In this document: positions 46,670-58,806 of the stretch, one piece after another
How the letters are laid out: the number at the start of each line of letters is the position of its first letter
Numbering within the stretch: the stretch's first letter is position 1
Source of the DNA: Heterobilharzia americana
Taxonomy: Eukaryota > Platyhelminthes > Trematoda > Strigeidida > Schistosomatidae
Length of the DNA: 64,000 nt
NCBI GenBank assembly: GCA_944470555.2
Contig: OX104129.1
Location: 85,644,820 to 85,708,819 of the forward strand
Direction: 5' to 3'
Notes under the pieces: model-generated
What the model was told of the DNA's origin: nothing
What the model saw: only the letters and a program-made list of their open reading frames with translations
Database searches by the model: none
Made by a program: the position numbers and the translations under genes

Positions 46670-47157
46670 TCAACCACCGAATAATCCAGTGAAAAGTTCC
46701 AGTAAGAATGCGCTCTCAGGTTCTACTGGTTTCACATCCTCCACAGCTGTTTCCGATGATCCACGTGACACTTTCTTCAAATTCCCTATATATGTGAAGG
46801 ACACGGAAACCGAAGAGGTTGTCAGTTTTGCAAGTTGATAATGCAGATGATGAAATCAGAAAGTTGAAATATTTTCGACAGAAACACATGCACACGCACA
46901 CACACACACGAACGAGCTTACCTGACTTGTGATTATGGTTGTGTTTGTCACCTGCATTGGGTTTTGACAAGTTAGTGTGACTTCCTGAAAAAGTCAAATA
47001 TCATTACTCTCCTTCCACGGAAACTGAAGTCTACCTTTCGCTGGTGCACCAGATGCCGCATTGGCCACGATGTAAATGCACACACAGATTAAGAGAACCT
47101 ACAGACCATTTTCCTTTCAATGCAAACGATTAACACACTCACCTTGGTTGCGAACAT
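46670..47157 (-). CDS. Small secreted MEG-like protein, copy 5
   Basis: Exons on the minus strand: 47,143-47,157, 47,035-47,098, 46,922-46,984 and 46,670-46,785. The product has 85 residues, with Glu63 as in copy 4 and additionally Thr for Ala at residue 30 (exon 3, CAC ACT AAC). Polyadenylation signal at 46,632-46,637. Intron 3 has a shorter GT tract than its partner copy 4. Confidence 0.85.
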
Positions 47158-47280
47158 TGCTTCTAGTTGTGTGCAATCCAACTCTGGCATACTGGAATGC
47201 GTGCACCCTTCCTTATATATAGTTTGTTAACTGGAGTTGAGTTGCATGCTGTCTCTCTCGCTCTCTCTCACTCTCTCTCT
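47158..47280 (-). promoter_or_regulatory. Promoter of gene copy 5
   Basis: TATATATAA on the minus strand at 47,213-47,221 and a GA tract at 47,250-47,280. RTE sequence begins at 47,465, as at copy 4. Confidence 0.7.
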
Positions 47281-47464
47281 GGTTGTCAATATCGGTAAGC
47301 TGTCATCCACCAGATAGAGTGAATGTGACATGTTCCATTGATAAATGCTGACTACTTACTTGAGCAGTGATATGGACTGGTGTTTGCCATGTCAGATTTT
47401 GTGGATATCGATTAGTGAGTTGACATGAAGATTTGTTGAAAATCTGAGTAAACATGTCCTTTAT

Positions 47465-48605
47465 AGTTTTGTCCTTCAATTTCTGTTTTAGGTGTTGAAC
47501 TTGAACTGTAGTCTATCAACAACTTCTTGGAAGGTTTTCGACTTGATTCGGAAGGTTCCTTGCACTAGATAGTGGACTGAGCCCACAACTGCTCCCCTTC
47601 TTGACCTTGTGTCAATTAGGCTGCGTCTCCACGTTCCTCACATTGAGATGAAGTCGATCTGGTTTTTAGTGTGTCCTGGTGTCTGGTGAAATCCATTTCA
47701 CTTTGTGGATATCCTTGTGTTTGAACACAGCGCCTCCAATCACCAACTGGTTGAACGCACAGAATTCTGCAGACAGTTCTACATTCTCACTCATTTCACC
47801 GAGTGCTTCTTGGCCTATGGTTTCTTCTCTTCCTGTGTTGTCTGCTCCCAGTCTGGCATTCATGTCACCGCACGCATTAGGATTTCGATGTTGCCAACTG
47901 AGGTGGGGTCTTGTCCAGCGTTGATTCAAGTTGTCTGTAGAATTTCTTCTTCACCTCTTTATCTGCCTTATTTGTAGGTGCATAGCGTAGCATTTAATGA
48001 TTGTGACTTTCTTTCCTTTTGAGTTGAATCCATCTTGCTGTCCTGATCCTGATCCTCCAGGAGGAGATTAGTTCCCGCTGCATGAGAGCCTTCGACGCTG
48101 TTGGGGACATCATGATAGTCACTCGAAATCTCAGTGTGCTCGTGGTTGTCGTTTGTGTGACAGTCTCGCAGTAGATTTTTGACTCTCCTCTCCAGTTGAC
48201 AGTTAGGAGAGTCCACTTGCATTCTATCTGCTGGCTGATTCCTCGCAGGTTCCTGGCACTTCTATGCCATACCTTCTCATCTCTATTGCAATCTGGGCAG
48301 CCTTGCTAGCCAGCTTCGAACATTGTGCGGACAATCCTTCTCCCCATGCTTACTTTAGCTTTCATCTAGAGAAGCGGAGATAAATCGGCTAATTGGTTTC
48401 CCAAAGTCTTTCACCAACCAGCGTCATTTCGTCCTCTTGAATTCAGAGCGGAAAAAGTTTGTTTTTATGTTCAATCTGTGCTTTGAATTTTCTTTAGTGC
48501 TTGGATTGACTTTCCGGTGCAGGGTTGCTAGCCACACATCCAAACTTCCCTCTGTTTCCAGGATTAGGACTGGGTAGTAAACTAGCAAACTAGGCGAGGG
48601 TTATC
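47465..48605 (-). mobile_element. RTE-clade LINE, 5' half, right arm
   Basis: Mirror of 37,085-38,217, with the APE motifs at 47,666-47,929 and the 5' untranslated region at 48,450-48,605. The same abrupt junction with the gene module is present. Confidence 0.85.
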
Positions 48606-51148
48606 AGTACACAAACAGTGTTCATGAGTTCAGATCACTTCCATTCATCAGTCTCAGCACCTATGACTAGTTAGTATCTAGCTCGCGCAATATACGATGT
48701 TTGCGTTACAAGTGGCTGACACTTAATCTACCCGTCTGGATCATTTACTGTTTCAAGTTAACAAGTTATCAAGTTACCAATTAACATGTGTGTGTGGTCA
48801 CACATGTTAATTGGTGAGGAGTAATCGAGTCATGAAGTTGAGGGTGGGAGAACATGTGCCTAAATGGCTTCAAAAGCAAATGGAGTGTGAAATAGTGATA
48901 AACATTGGTGAGAGACGACCCCCTTCATCTATAGCTAAACACATCATATAAACAGGTCACAAAGTTAATGTTCAAACAGCTTTCAAATTTCTGTACAGAA
49001 ACAGTCAGTCAGGGACGTATTCTGAGATTTGCGGAAGCCATAGACATGCACAAATTTTAACTACCTTCATGTGTACAAAAACAGTTTGTTCTTACACTAC
49101 ACCTACCTTGTTAAACCTTGTTTTCTTACCAAGATCAGGATCAACTGTGTCACTTCCTGTTTGTTCTCATCTTTCTTAATTTCATTCTCCTATTGTGTTA
49201 ATTGTTGCATTTGTCCCCCAGTCCTCGGTTCAATATATATTGACTTGACAAGTAAATGTGAGATTAGATTGTTCGAAATGTATTGCGCAAATACATCACA
49301 TTGTTCAAATAAACTTCGTCTTCTAATTACGCTATCGAAATATCAAATATGCGTTGTTGATTTTGTAAACACGAAGTGAATGAAGACTCCACATTAAATG
49401 CATTTTTACTCATTAACTTCTACTTAACTGAGTGCACAATGCAAGCAGATGAACTAGTAATCAAACACGATTTGTGAGTCGATTGGGGTTGGAGGTACTT
49501 GCTTGATAGATATTGATGATAAGCTCACATTATTCGATTATAGCTCTCGGTGCATTTTCATTAGATCAGGATTTACAGATGGTGGCTAAGTGAGTGGTAG
49601 ACTCATCATGTATGAGTTGTTTATTAAGTGATGAGCGAAAACCGGTGATAAACTTACAGCACGTATCTCTTCAGGAAGTTTATTTCAGATGTGAGAGAAT
49701 ATATTGAGGAAGAAGTTAACTCACCAGTTGGTCTCCCAACACTCAGCTTCAGCTTACATTTTGTGACTACGTTTATAGTAGACAGACGTTACAATTGTTT
49801 TAATTTTCTGGCTGCATGAGTGCACTTGGTTACAAAGTGACTTTAAATAATAGATGGAGTTTAAGTTGCCTCTTCCAGAGAGGTTCTAGTGCCAGCTTGT
49901 TTAGCCTACCCTAACTGGATGAGTGACAAGCTACCGAGCAGAAGCGCTTCTATATGTATTGAATAATTTAAGTGTTTCTGAGAACAGATTCATTTAGGGC
50001 ATACAATGAGACAACTCAGTGAGATCTCTACTGAATAACACGCTGAGAGGAGAGGAAAACGATGGATTAGTTCCATGCGAAGTTGATATTTCGTTTCATC
50101 TAGTTGATATCTTTAAAACAATCGGCTGACTTGATCGTCTAACCTGACTTGCCAGTGTTCCTATTAGATTCAGATCCGCTTCTGAAGTCATAGAAATGTG
50201 AAACGATACACCTGATATTCGTATTGAGGAAATCTCTCCCCACCTTCACCATGAATGACTTCATTGATGATACTGCCTTTGTCATATTTGATAAATCCAC
50301 ATTCAGATTTTGTTCACATACTAACTTCCTCCTTCAATACTACACAACCTTGATGAATTTACAAGCTTCGACCTACCTTATCTCTTGATCTTAACAACAT
50401 TATCAACTATTCCGACGACAATATTGCTGGCATTTTAAGAATTCTATGTGCACGAGAATCCTACTATATATAACTAAGAATAACACCAGCAAACTATCTC
50501 TGAAGACACATTGAGCGTCACGAAATTTCATCATTCATTCTAGTGTACGTGGATAACTACGAGTATGAATTGAATTTGAACAATGTAAAAGTCTTGAACA
50601 GGGGAAACACAGAATATCAGAGAATTTCCAGAAGCCTGACATTCAGGTCAGTCAGTAATCACTGGATGAACAGACATAGACCTAACTTATGAATCATTAA
50701 CAAAAACGATAAACAGTAGAAATGTTTGAGTTGAGACAGAGAAACAGCCAACAGGAAAATCCATTCAGACAGTGACACCACAAACAGTCACAAACCAGTT
50801 CGTCCTGGCAGGCCACTGGGTCACTGATGCAGAGGTATTCATAGCTCACTTCATATCGAAGTCAGTGCTGATGACGTTGTCTACAAAGACTATGAACGTT
50901 TGACAAACAAATCACCCAACTCGGAGAACACAACACAACCAACAGTATCCATCTGAGCTGAAATTATTCTCCACCATTTCGATTCTCACGTGATTAAACA
51001 CAATGTAGTCGAATGTTGACGCCGATATGTGTGGCAACATCACAAGTGTATTCAGTTATTTGATAAACATGTAACTGGACACAATGCACCATCCCAAACC
51101 ATAATATTTCACTTTCAGTCGTCTATTGGTGTGCTGCAGTGAATAAGC
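48606..51148. other. Right-arm mirror of 34,545-37,084, no gene recognised
   Basis: Same content as the left arm, including the exon-like block at about 49,225-49,340. Confidence 0.5.
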
Positions 51149-51762
51149 TTAACGACGACGAGATTTAATCTGTAGTGTTGTCACTCTGTCACATGGTGGG
51201 ATCTGATTGCTTTTCAACCAATTTATCATGCAGTGATTTCCACTCACACTGGTAATTTTAACGGTGAACTCAAAAGAGTGGTTAACCAGTTCAACGATGC
51301 CCTTCGTGCATATTACCATTGCTAAGCACGATGACATTTCCAGTTGTGTGTAATTGTCTTTTGTTCAAACCAACTCACTCGTACATCTCTATCCCCCTGA
51401 TTCCTTTTTCAATGATGATGTCATTTCGGAAACCTAAACGTGTTACTTCATTTCTATGGTTAATATTAGCACAGATTGTAGCAGCTTAAACCACAATGAT
51501 AGCAGTAGATGGAAACAAAACAATCTGACGACAGAATTCACCGAGAATCCTTCCTAATATTCTGCAGAATTGTGTACTCAGCACTTTCTTCTGGCTTTTC
51601 CCCTGATTGAAATCTCTTCGCTACCTCTGTCAGGATTCTCTTCTCCTCTCCACTGGAACACATATCTAAGCGATATGAAAACTGAGATGCCAAAATATTT
51701 CCACCGACTATGAGTAGGATTGCCGTTGTAATAATGTGAGAGTGGGGTTTAGATAAACACAT
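51149..51762 (-). CDS. Predicted 131-residue secreted protein, right arm
   Basis: Exons on the minus strand: 51,542-51,762, 51,379-51,453 and 51,149-51,248. It matches the left-arm copy with one visible residue change (Met for Ile in RLDMCSSG). The proposed splice sites are the same. Confidence 0.5.
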
Positions 51763-51858
51763 GTATCATAGGCATTTTGTTGTCACTCCTCACAACTGTG
51801 AAGATAAGCTTTTTTAAACGTGAACGATGAAACTAGGTATGTAGTTTCCAGGCAGTAT

Positions 51859-52256
51859 TCATCTCGGACTACCATCGAAAACCTGCAAACTTCTGACAAC
51901 TGTTTCACTCATCGCATGACCCATCGTATTCAGGACCTTCAGTTGCTCAACGATATTTTTAAATGATTCACTGGCTGTGGCATTCATGAGATTTGCATTA
52001 ATATTCATGAAATACTGCAAGAAATAATGTACAAGAATATGGTCACTGAATAATTCAGGGTAGGTTAGGAGTTCAGTAAATGTGTCCTCGGGACAATCAG
52101 TCTCCAAAATAAATTCGAACGGTGTACACAGGTGGCACTGTTCATGTGAACAATATCCGAAATTTATGCAATATGTTTCAGATAATCTGGCCACAGACTC
52201 ATTTGTCAATTCAATGCAATATGAAAGTGTAGCATGATGGGATATATAAAGCAGTT
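51859..52256 (-). CDS. Cysteine-containing exon candidate, right arm
   Basis: Mirror of 33,433-33,830 with no amino-acid difference over the 116 residues that I compared. Identity may reflect recent duplication or conversion rather than selection. Confidence 0.5.
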
Positions 52257-52259
52257 CTG

Positions 52260-54370
52260 ATGATATCGGATTTCAAATAAGCAAGATAATTCAAGAGAAG
52301 TGATGAACTGTTGATGAAAACAGGTATAATTTGCTGAGATACGTGTAGAATAAGCATAAGGTTGACTTCAATTATTATGTGGCTGTCGTTTCCACCCTTC
52401 TGTTTGTCACTGTAGTCGAATTTTTTCAATACACTTCCTTCTCTAATGACGCTGTTCACACATGAATACTAACCTTGTGCATAGCTTAACACACATCGTT
52501 AGCAATAATTGGAAATGTCGTCACTGCCTTGCGTTAGATAAATAAATGTCCCAGTGAGATCTGTGAAGGTTTATGCATCGATTCCTACATTCCGTTTCTA
52601 CCTCAAACTTTCACTTTTTTCACTGTGCTACTTATGAGTAGTACCATTTGCAGTGGATAACCCATTAAAGTGTACATAGTGTAATTAGGAAAGGCAGTTT
52701 ATGCGAACAATTTGTGTGATTCGTTTGCGCGATACATTTTTCGAACATTCTGGCCACACACCTCCTTGTCAAATCAATTTCTATCATACCGCTGATATAA
52801 GGGAATAAAAATTAAGAAAGATGAGAACAAACAGCAAGAGTGACATATTTGATGCTAATCTTGGTAAGGAAATGGAATTTTTTTATTGGAATTTGCAAGT
52901 GCATGTGTGATGAGACCGTTCAAAATGTATTGAGAAAATACACCACACAGATTCTTCAGATTAATTGTGTCTTCGAAATGTACCATGTAGATTCGTGCAA
53001 AGTATGAACTATTTCGAATTTTCATCTCATTTTTACCATTAATTTCAACAATCACCATCAATTAATTTCTCCATAGAAAGAATCATTCATCGTTCTGACT
53101 ATTCGCATTCAAACCAGTGAACAAGCTGGCTCCAGATCTTATAGGAAACCATACCAATCCGACACGGAGTGGGTGTCACAACACATTAGACTAGTGAGTA
53201 ACACTACAGCATCTGCAGTTGCACATGCCCACCTCAATTCTCAGTGAGAGTATCACCAGCACTCACTAAGTCCCAGGTGCTTGGAGTTGATGTGTCCTAA
53301 GGAGGACGAAGCAGACCTCCTAGATTCTACTGCCGGCCACTACTCACTTTTGATTTCCAAATGTCAGTGTGTTCAGCACATATCCCATTTGATTTTGTCA
53401 CATTGAACTACTAGGAAAGAATCCGGAGATTAGTATTCGCAAGAAGATAAGCACCTGTCATGTTGTGATTCACATTCATTTGAGAACATCAAACAGGTGG
53501 ATGCAACGATGACTGAGGCAGTATTGACAGCTCCAACAGATTATGGGATACGAGCAGATCCGGTAACAAGTACTTGCACTACGTTTCTCTTCAAACTGTT
53601 CACTGTTTATGTGAATAATGTCCGAAATTTATGTAGTATGACGGTGTAACATGGTGGGATATATAAAGCAGTTCTGATGATATTGGATTTCAAATTATCA
53701 GCATAATAAAAGAGAGGTAGTTTGCTGACCACTATTTCAGTGATGAGAACAGGCGTACTTTACTAAGTTAGGTCCAGTGTATGAATATATGCTTTAGTGC
53801 AAATGAATTCAGCTTCAGTGAATATATGGCTGTTGTTTCCGCGTTTCTGAGTGAGTCACTGTAGTAGAATCTTTTCAAAATATTTCCTTTTCTAATGACG
53901 CTGTTCAGACTTGAATACTCACCATGTGCGTAGCTGAACACGCATTAATATAGCTGATTAGTAATCCTATCACTGTTTCACGTAAGAAATGAAAGTGTAC
54001 TAGTGAGCTTCTAGAAGATTTGTGTACCGCTTCCAACATTTCCTTTATATTCAAAACTTTATCTGTTGCAACTGTGCTAGTATTGTTTGCATCAATAACC
54101 AGATATAATGCGTGTAAATTTAGAAAGTGAAATTAGATGAGAAAGTTTATGAGCACAATATGTGTGATTTGCTTCCAATATTGGTAAGAAGATAAAGTTT
54201 AAATTGACTTGGCGAGTAGGTCCGTGATCACACTCTTGAGAATGTATTACACAATTATATAGAAAACATTGTTCAAACGAACTGCGCCTCCGAACATCCC
54301 CATAAATTACTGCAATTCATGAATTATTTCTAATTATCTCAGCAATCTTCCATCGGATAACGATAAACGA
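52260..54370. other. Right-arm mirror of 30,930-33,430, without the insertion
   Basis: Contains the 68-codon frame at 52,855-53,061, the decayed SINE at about 53,225-53,345, and the uninterrupted target site near 52,790. No additional gene seen. Confidence 0.45.
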
Positions 54371-54500
54371 GAAGAATGAATGAATGACTGAATGAACGAG
54401 TGAATGAAATAACCAGGCTAAGAAGATTTGAGAACCAACAAGATCACCATGAAAACACTCGATTTATTATCACTACCATAGATAAACAAATGCATAGACT

Positions 54501-55006
54501 TCAACCACCGAATAATCCAGTGAAAAGTTCCAGTAAGAATGCGCTCTCAGGTTCTACTGGTTTCACATCCGCCACAGCTGTTTCCGATGATCCACGAGAC
54601 ACTTTCTTCAAATTCCCTATATATGTGAAGGACACGGAAACCGAAGAGGTTGTCAGTTTTGCAAGTTGATAATGCAGATGATGAAATCAGAAACTTGAAA
54701 TATTTTCGACAGAAACACACGCACACGCAAACGCACACACACACACACACACACACACGAACGAGCTTACCTGACTTGTGATTATGGTTGTGTTTGTCAC
54801 CTGCATTGGGTTTTGACAAGTTAGCGTGACTTCCTGAAAAAGTCAAATATCATTACTCTCCTTCCATGGAAACTGAAGTCTACCTTTCGCTGGTGCACCA
54901 GATGCTGCATTGGCCACGATGTAAATGCACACACAGATTAAGAGAACCTACAGACCATTTTCCTTTCAATGCAAACGATTAACACACTCACCTTGGTTGC
55001 GAACAT
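54501..55006 (-). CDS. Small secreted MEG-like protein, copy 6
   Basis: Exons on the minus strand: 54,992-55,006, 54,884-54,947, 54,771-54,833 and 54,501-54,616. Exon 2 is the full 64 nt, so this partner of the broken copy 3 is intact. The 85-residue product equals copy 1. It shares the silent TCT codon at Ser54 with copy 3. Polyadenylation signal at 54,463-54,468. Confidence 0.85.
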
Positions 55007-55130
55007 TGCTTCTAGTTGTGTGCAATCCAACTCTGGCATACTGGAATGCGTGCACCCTTCCTTATATATAGTTTGTTAACTGGAGTTGAGTTGCATGCTG
55101 TCTCTCTCGCTCTCTCTCACTCTCTCTCTG
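55007..55130 (-). promoter_or_regulatory. Promoter of gene copy 6
   Basis: TATATATAA on the minus strand at 55,062-55,070 and a GA tract at 55,100-55,130. Confidence 0.75.
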
Positions 55131-55208
55131 GTTGTCAATATCGGTAAGCTGTCATCCACCAGATAGAGTGAATGTGACATGTTCCATTGATAAATGCTGA
55201 CTACTTAC

Positions 55209-55457
55209 TTGAGCAGTGATATGGACTGGTGTTTGCCATGTCAGATTTTGTGGATATCGATTAGTGAGTTGACATGAAGATTTGTTGAAAATCTGAGTAA
55301 ACATGTCCTTTAGTGTGCTCCACATCCATTCTCTTATCATTAGCCATTGAATAGATGTGATGAGAATGGAGATTGTTTGAGTGTTGTCACATAGTTTATT
55401 GATTGTCAGCAGTCGGTCAGACTGTGATGAGAATTTGAAGAGTGTTGAGGATTTCAT
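55209..55457 (-). CDS. Exon-like frame upstream of copy 6 (partial, unassigned)
   Basis: Mirror of 29,848-30,096. Here the frame has an ATG (55,455-55,457) and reads MKSSTLFKFSSQSDRLLTIN at its start. The donor GTAAGT is at 55,203-55,208. No family recognised. Confidence 0.3.
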
Positions 55458-55551
55458 TTTCTGGATGTTGTTGTGAACGTGATACTAGATGATCTGGTTC
55501 ATTGATTGATTTGTTGTGCGGTGAGATAAAATGTACATGACATGAATTTGC

Positions 55552-56844
55552 ACAGCTTGATATCGTTTAGCATTAAAAGAAATTGATTCATTCATTGTCA
55601 TCGGGAGTTAGAATAATATGCATGAATATTTCTATCAAGTATTTCTTTTACAAGCAAGGGAAATCTCAGTGAATGTGGACACGGATGCCGAATAATCGAG
55701 GAAGAATGGAAATTATATCAGAATCGAAAACAGACACTCACTGCTTCAAAGCCGCTTGTTTTTGTCGGCGTTATCTTCAAATGTGATACAGCAGCTGAGC
55801 TCTTTGTGAAGGAACCGTCCAAATCGCTCAAAGAATCATTTTTCTGCAAAGTTGCATATTAGCTTCTTTATATAGCAACTTTTTCCGGCGTTTATTCAAG
55901 ACAACTGATAGCTTTGTGACACTTCAGTGTGTCTGTTATTTATTAGATGGTGAAGTGCAAGTTATGCAGGCCACCCAAAATGCTCACGCTTCAAACGTTT
56001 CTCTGAGCACTATTAGATTATTAGGCGACTACTTCCCATTACGCATCTCTGCTTTTAGGGTTAGTCTAGTGATGCGATAATATTCTATTATCGATCAATA
56101 GGTTGTTATGTCTTTACAATAGACATAAATCCTATTCTACAACTTGAGAATATGATGTCGCTGAAGGAGGAAATCATTCTCGCTGAACTATCTCTTGTTT
56201 TGTTTGTGACTCGATGGTCACATTTCATTGTCTAACTTTGCGTACCATAAAATATAACTCATATTTATTTTATTTTCAATAATAATTAGTTAGTATAAAA
56301 ACAAATTTGATTAATATTTTAAAACGAAATATGTTCACAGCAATCCCATGTTGCCTCAGTCAATTCGATTTGGTTTTCTTGATTTCTCTGTCTGACTATT
56401 TCCACTTGTTAAAATTGAAGAATAAAAGAAAGATTGTTGAAAATATTTGTTTATAAAATGACTGAGTATTTACTAGGACATTCGTGATCCTATTTTGGGA
56501 TACAGTAGTCTAGTTGTTTAATTTAATGCATGAAAGCTGTACTCCTCAACCGTGTACGAGTTCCATCGGGTACACTAATTGGTTAAAGGCTGAGGAGACC
56601 ATATTGCTATTGAAGGTAACGTTATCCTCTGATTCGATGGTTGAAATTCAACTGCCTAAACTTAATGATCACCATCCCTTTTTCTCAAGTGTGGTCAAGT
56701 GCCAACCATGAATATTCACAAGTGTCATGTCTTCAATTTGGAGGTATCATTCCGGCAACCAATAAATTTTGGACTAGAACACGTGGTATCTAGATTTACC
56801 TGCTTTCTTATGTTCTGTCAACCTGACTAATCCCGATTGATTAG
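55552..56844. other. Between palindrome and outer arm, no gene recognised
   Basis: The first 450 bp resemble 26,263-26,700, the flank of copy 2. A 65-codon plus-strand frame at 56,514-56,711 has no support. Confidence 0.4.
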
Positions 56845-57597
56845 TCTGACCTTTGCACTTGACTTCACCGTCATTACGAGGTATTTAGTAAGTAAAATTG
56901 TTCTGCCTAGTTAGATGATTATACACCTCAAGGCGTCAATGTTTCTATCTTAGTCTATTGTTAGGTCAAGAGCCTCCTCAATTTCTACATTAGTGATAAT
57001 CATCTCTAAAGTTTCTGACTTCGCTTTTATACATGACAACTCTACAGAGGCCTTAAATTAGTTCTAAGTCATGTTGCAACCATTACTGCAACACTACGAA
57101 TCCCCACTTTTTACCTTCCTATGCAATTCTTTATAAAGATAAAAGGGTTATTTACTCGGAAGTAAAACATTCTTACTTCTTCACCTACTGGATAAACTCC
57201 TAGTTGAATTAATTAAACATTCGACTGAGTGCATGTGCAGTCAGATGATATAAAGTCTGGTCACCCATCGGAATGCCACGGTTTTCTGTAGATACACGTT
57301 CCCATAACATCGTCCTCTCTTCATCTTACTTCGCAATGTAACATCGCTAACTCTCCTCGCTTATCTTCGGGAGTATATTGTATTCTCTCTACCACCGGTT
57401 GATGTGTCCTGAGAAGCTGTGGATGTGTTCAGGTTTCAACACACTAACTGTCTCATTCACATATGTCTACCTTGGTTTCGATGTAGGATTTGATATTCTC
57501 AGAGTCATGCATTTCAAGTTGATGATAGAATGTCAACCACGCCGAGAGATATTGATGATTCTGTTACTATTGCATATTTTTGTCTATTTTATATATT

Positions 57598-57795
57598 TTG
57601 AGGGAGTTGTGGAAATATTCCAAGTTGTTATTCATCGTAGACTGACATCAGTTGGAGGACAAAGGAAACCTGGGAGCACTGGACAGCTGTCTCGTCCGAC
57701 TAGTATGGACTCCTCAGCAGTGCAAACCCACCACCCCTCCAGGGATCGGACCCGCGACCTTCGGGCTCCGCGGCTAGCGCGTTACCATTGAGACA
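57598..57795 (-). repeat. tRNA-derived SINE, right outer arm
   Basis: Mirror of 7,488-7,698. The hammerhead stem II is disrupted by extra bases (GTCCATACTAGTCGGAC-like) and the A box has lost bases. Confidence 0.7.
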
Positions 57796-57923
57796 TTTTA
57801 TATATTCCAATTTAGGACTTGAAAGCTGTGGAGCTGAGACATAACTAAGTCTCCAACATGATATCTTCGGTTGGTGCCCTAGTTCTATGAGCAAGCTCAG
57901 CTTTCTAGTCACGCTGTGTAACA

Positions 57924-58806
57924 TTCATAAATAGACTTTTCACATCAAAACTAATCATTTATATCACTAATTTCGGTGTAATTATCACCTAAAGTTTGAT
58001 TCACTTCGCATAAATTAGTTCATCTTCCATTGTAGTTTGTTTATTAGAAATATCATACAGCAAAACAGTATCACTTATTGGATAATGTTTTGGACACAAT
58101 TCATTGTCTATATTCATATCAGGTAACTCCACACATCTTCCAGACAGTATTTATACATTCCTAGTTTTCTCTCTTTCTCTGTGATGACAAGAGTAGTAGA
58201 ATTTTCCATATATCTGGGACACGTGCATCATCATTTCGATTGCATGTGTTTGGTGTTGATTCGATAAACAAAGATTCGATTATTAATCTCTCCCTCCACC
58301 CAACTAAGTTAGTTGTCAACACTGTTACCATATCCCACCCTATTGTGTGATTATGTGTCACCGCATGCAGAGCTTTGGCCGAGTTTTTCTCTAGATTTCT
58401 TATATTATTAGGATCTACTGATCTTGATTTAGCCAAGTGTTTGTGCTCTCTTATTCTAATCGACCAGGGTCGACTGCTTTGACCTATGTAATTGACCTCG
58501 CAATCATTGCAATGAATCTGGTAAACCAGATTATTTTGCTTAATTGCATTGATAGGATCTTTTAAACTACAAGGCCTGTTTGTAAGTGAATTACAATCGA
58601 CCACAGTGCCCGAGTTTTACACTTATATTAGTTCATATTCGTCTTAAGGACATCCCACTAGGCTATAATATCGATGTTTACTATTTGGTTGATATGCTGG
58701 GGTGTTTCTAGAATCAGTTGTCAGTTTGATGGGATAATTCGATTTATAAACTTTACTTGTACTATGTAGTTTACGAAGGTTATCAGTTTTGGACAATAAC
58801 GGAAAC
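57924..58806 (-). pseudogene. Penelope-like element remnant, right outer arm
   Basis: Mirror of 6,480-7,362. The GIY-YIG frame at 58,161-58,604 has the same VYQIHC and NYIGQ motifs and ends a few residues earlier owing to one changed base run. Confidence 0.75.

Larger units (their letters stand above)
43032..55551 (-). repeat. Giant palindrome, right arm (12.5 kb)
   Basis: Reverse complement of 29,753-42,690. It lacks the 385-bp insertion of the left arm. It holds gene copies 5 and 6 and mirror copies of the other candidates. Differences seen include RLDM for RLDI and MVIC for MIIC in the secreted-gene region, and shorter GA and GT tracts. Confidence 0.95.

Noticed and set aside
29753..55551. 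Palindrome as a pure assembly artefact
   Set aside because: The arms differ by an insertion with its own target duplication, a frameshift, amino-acid changes and repeat lengths. A duplicated contig end would be identical. Long reads are still the decisive test.
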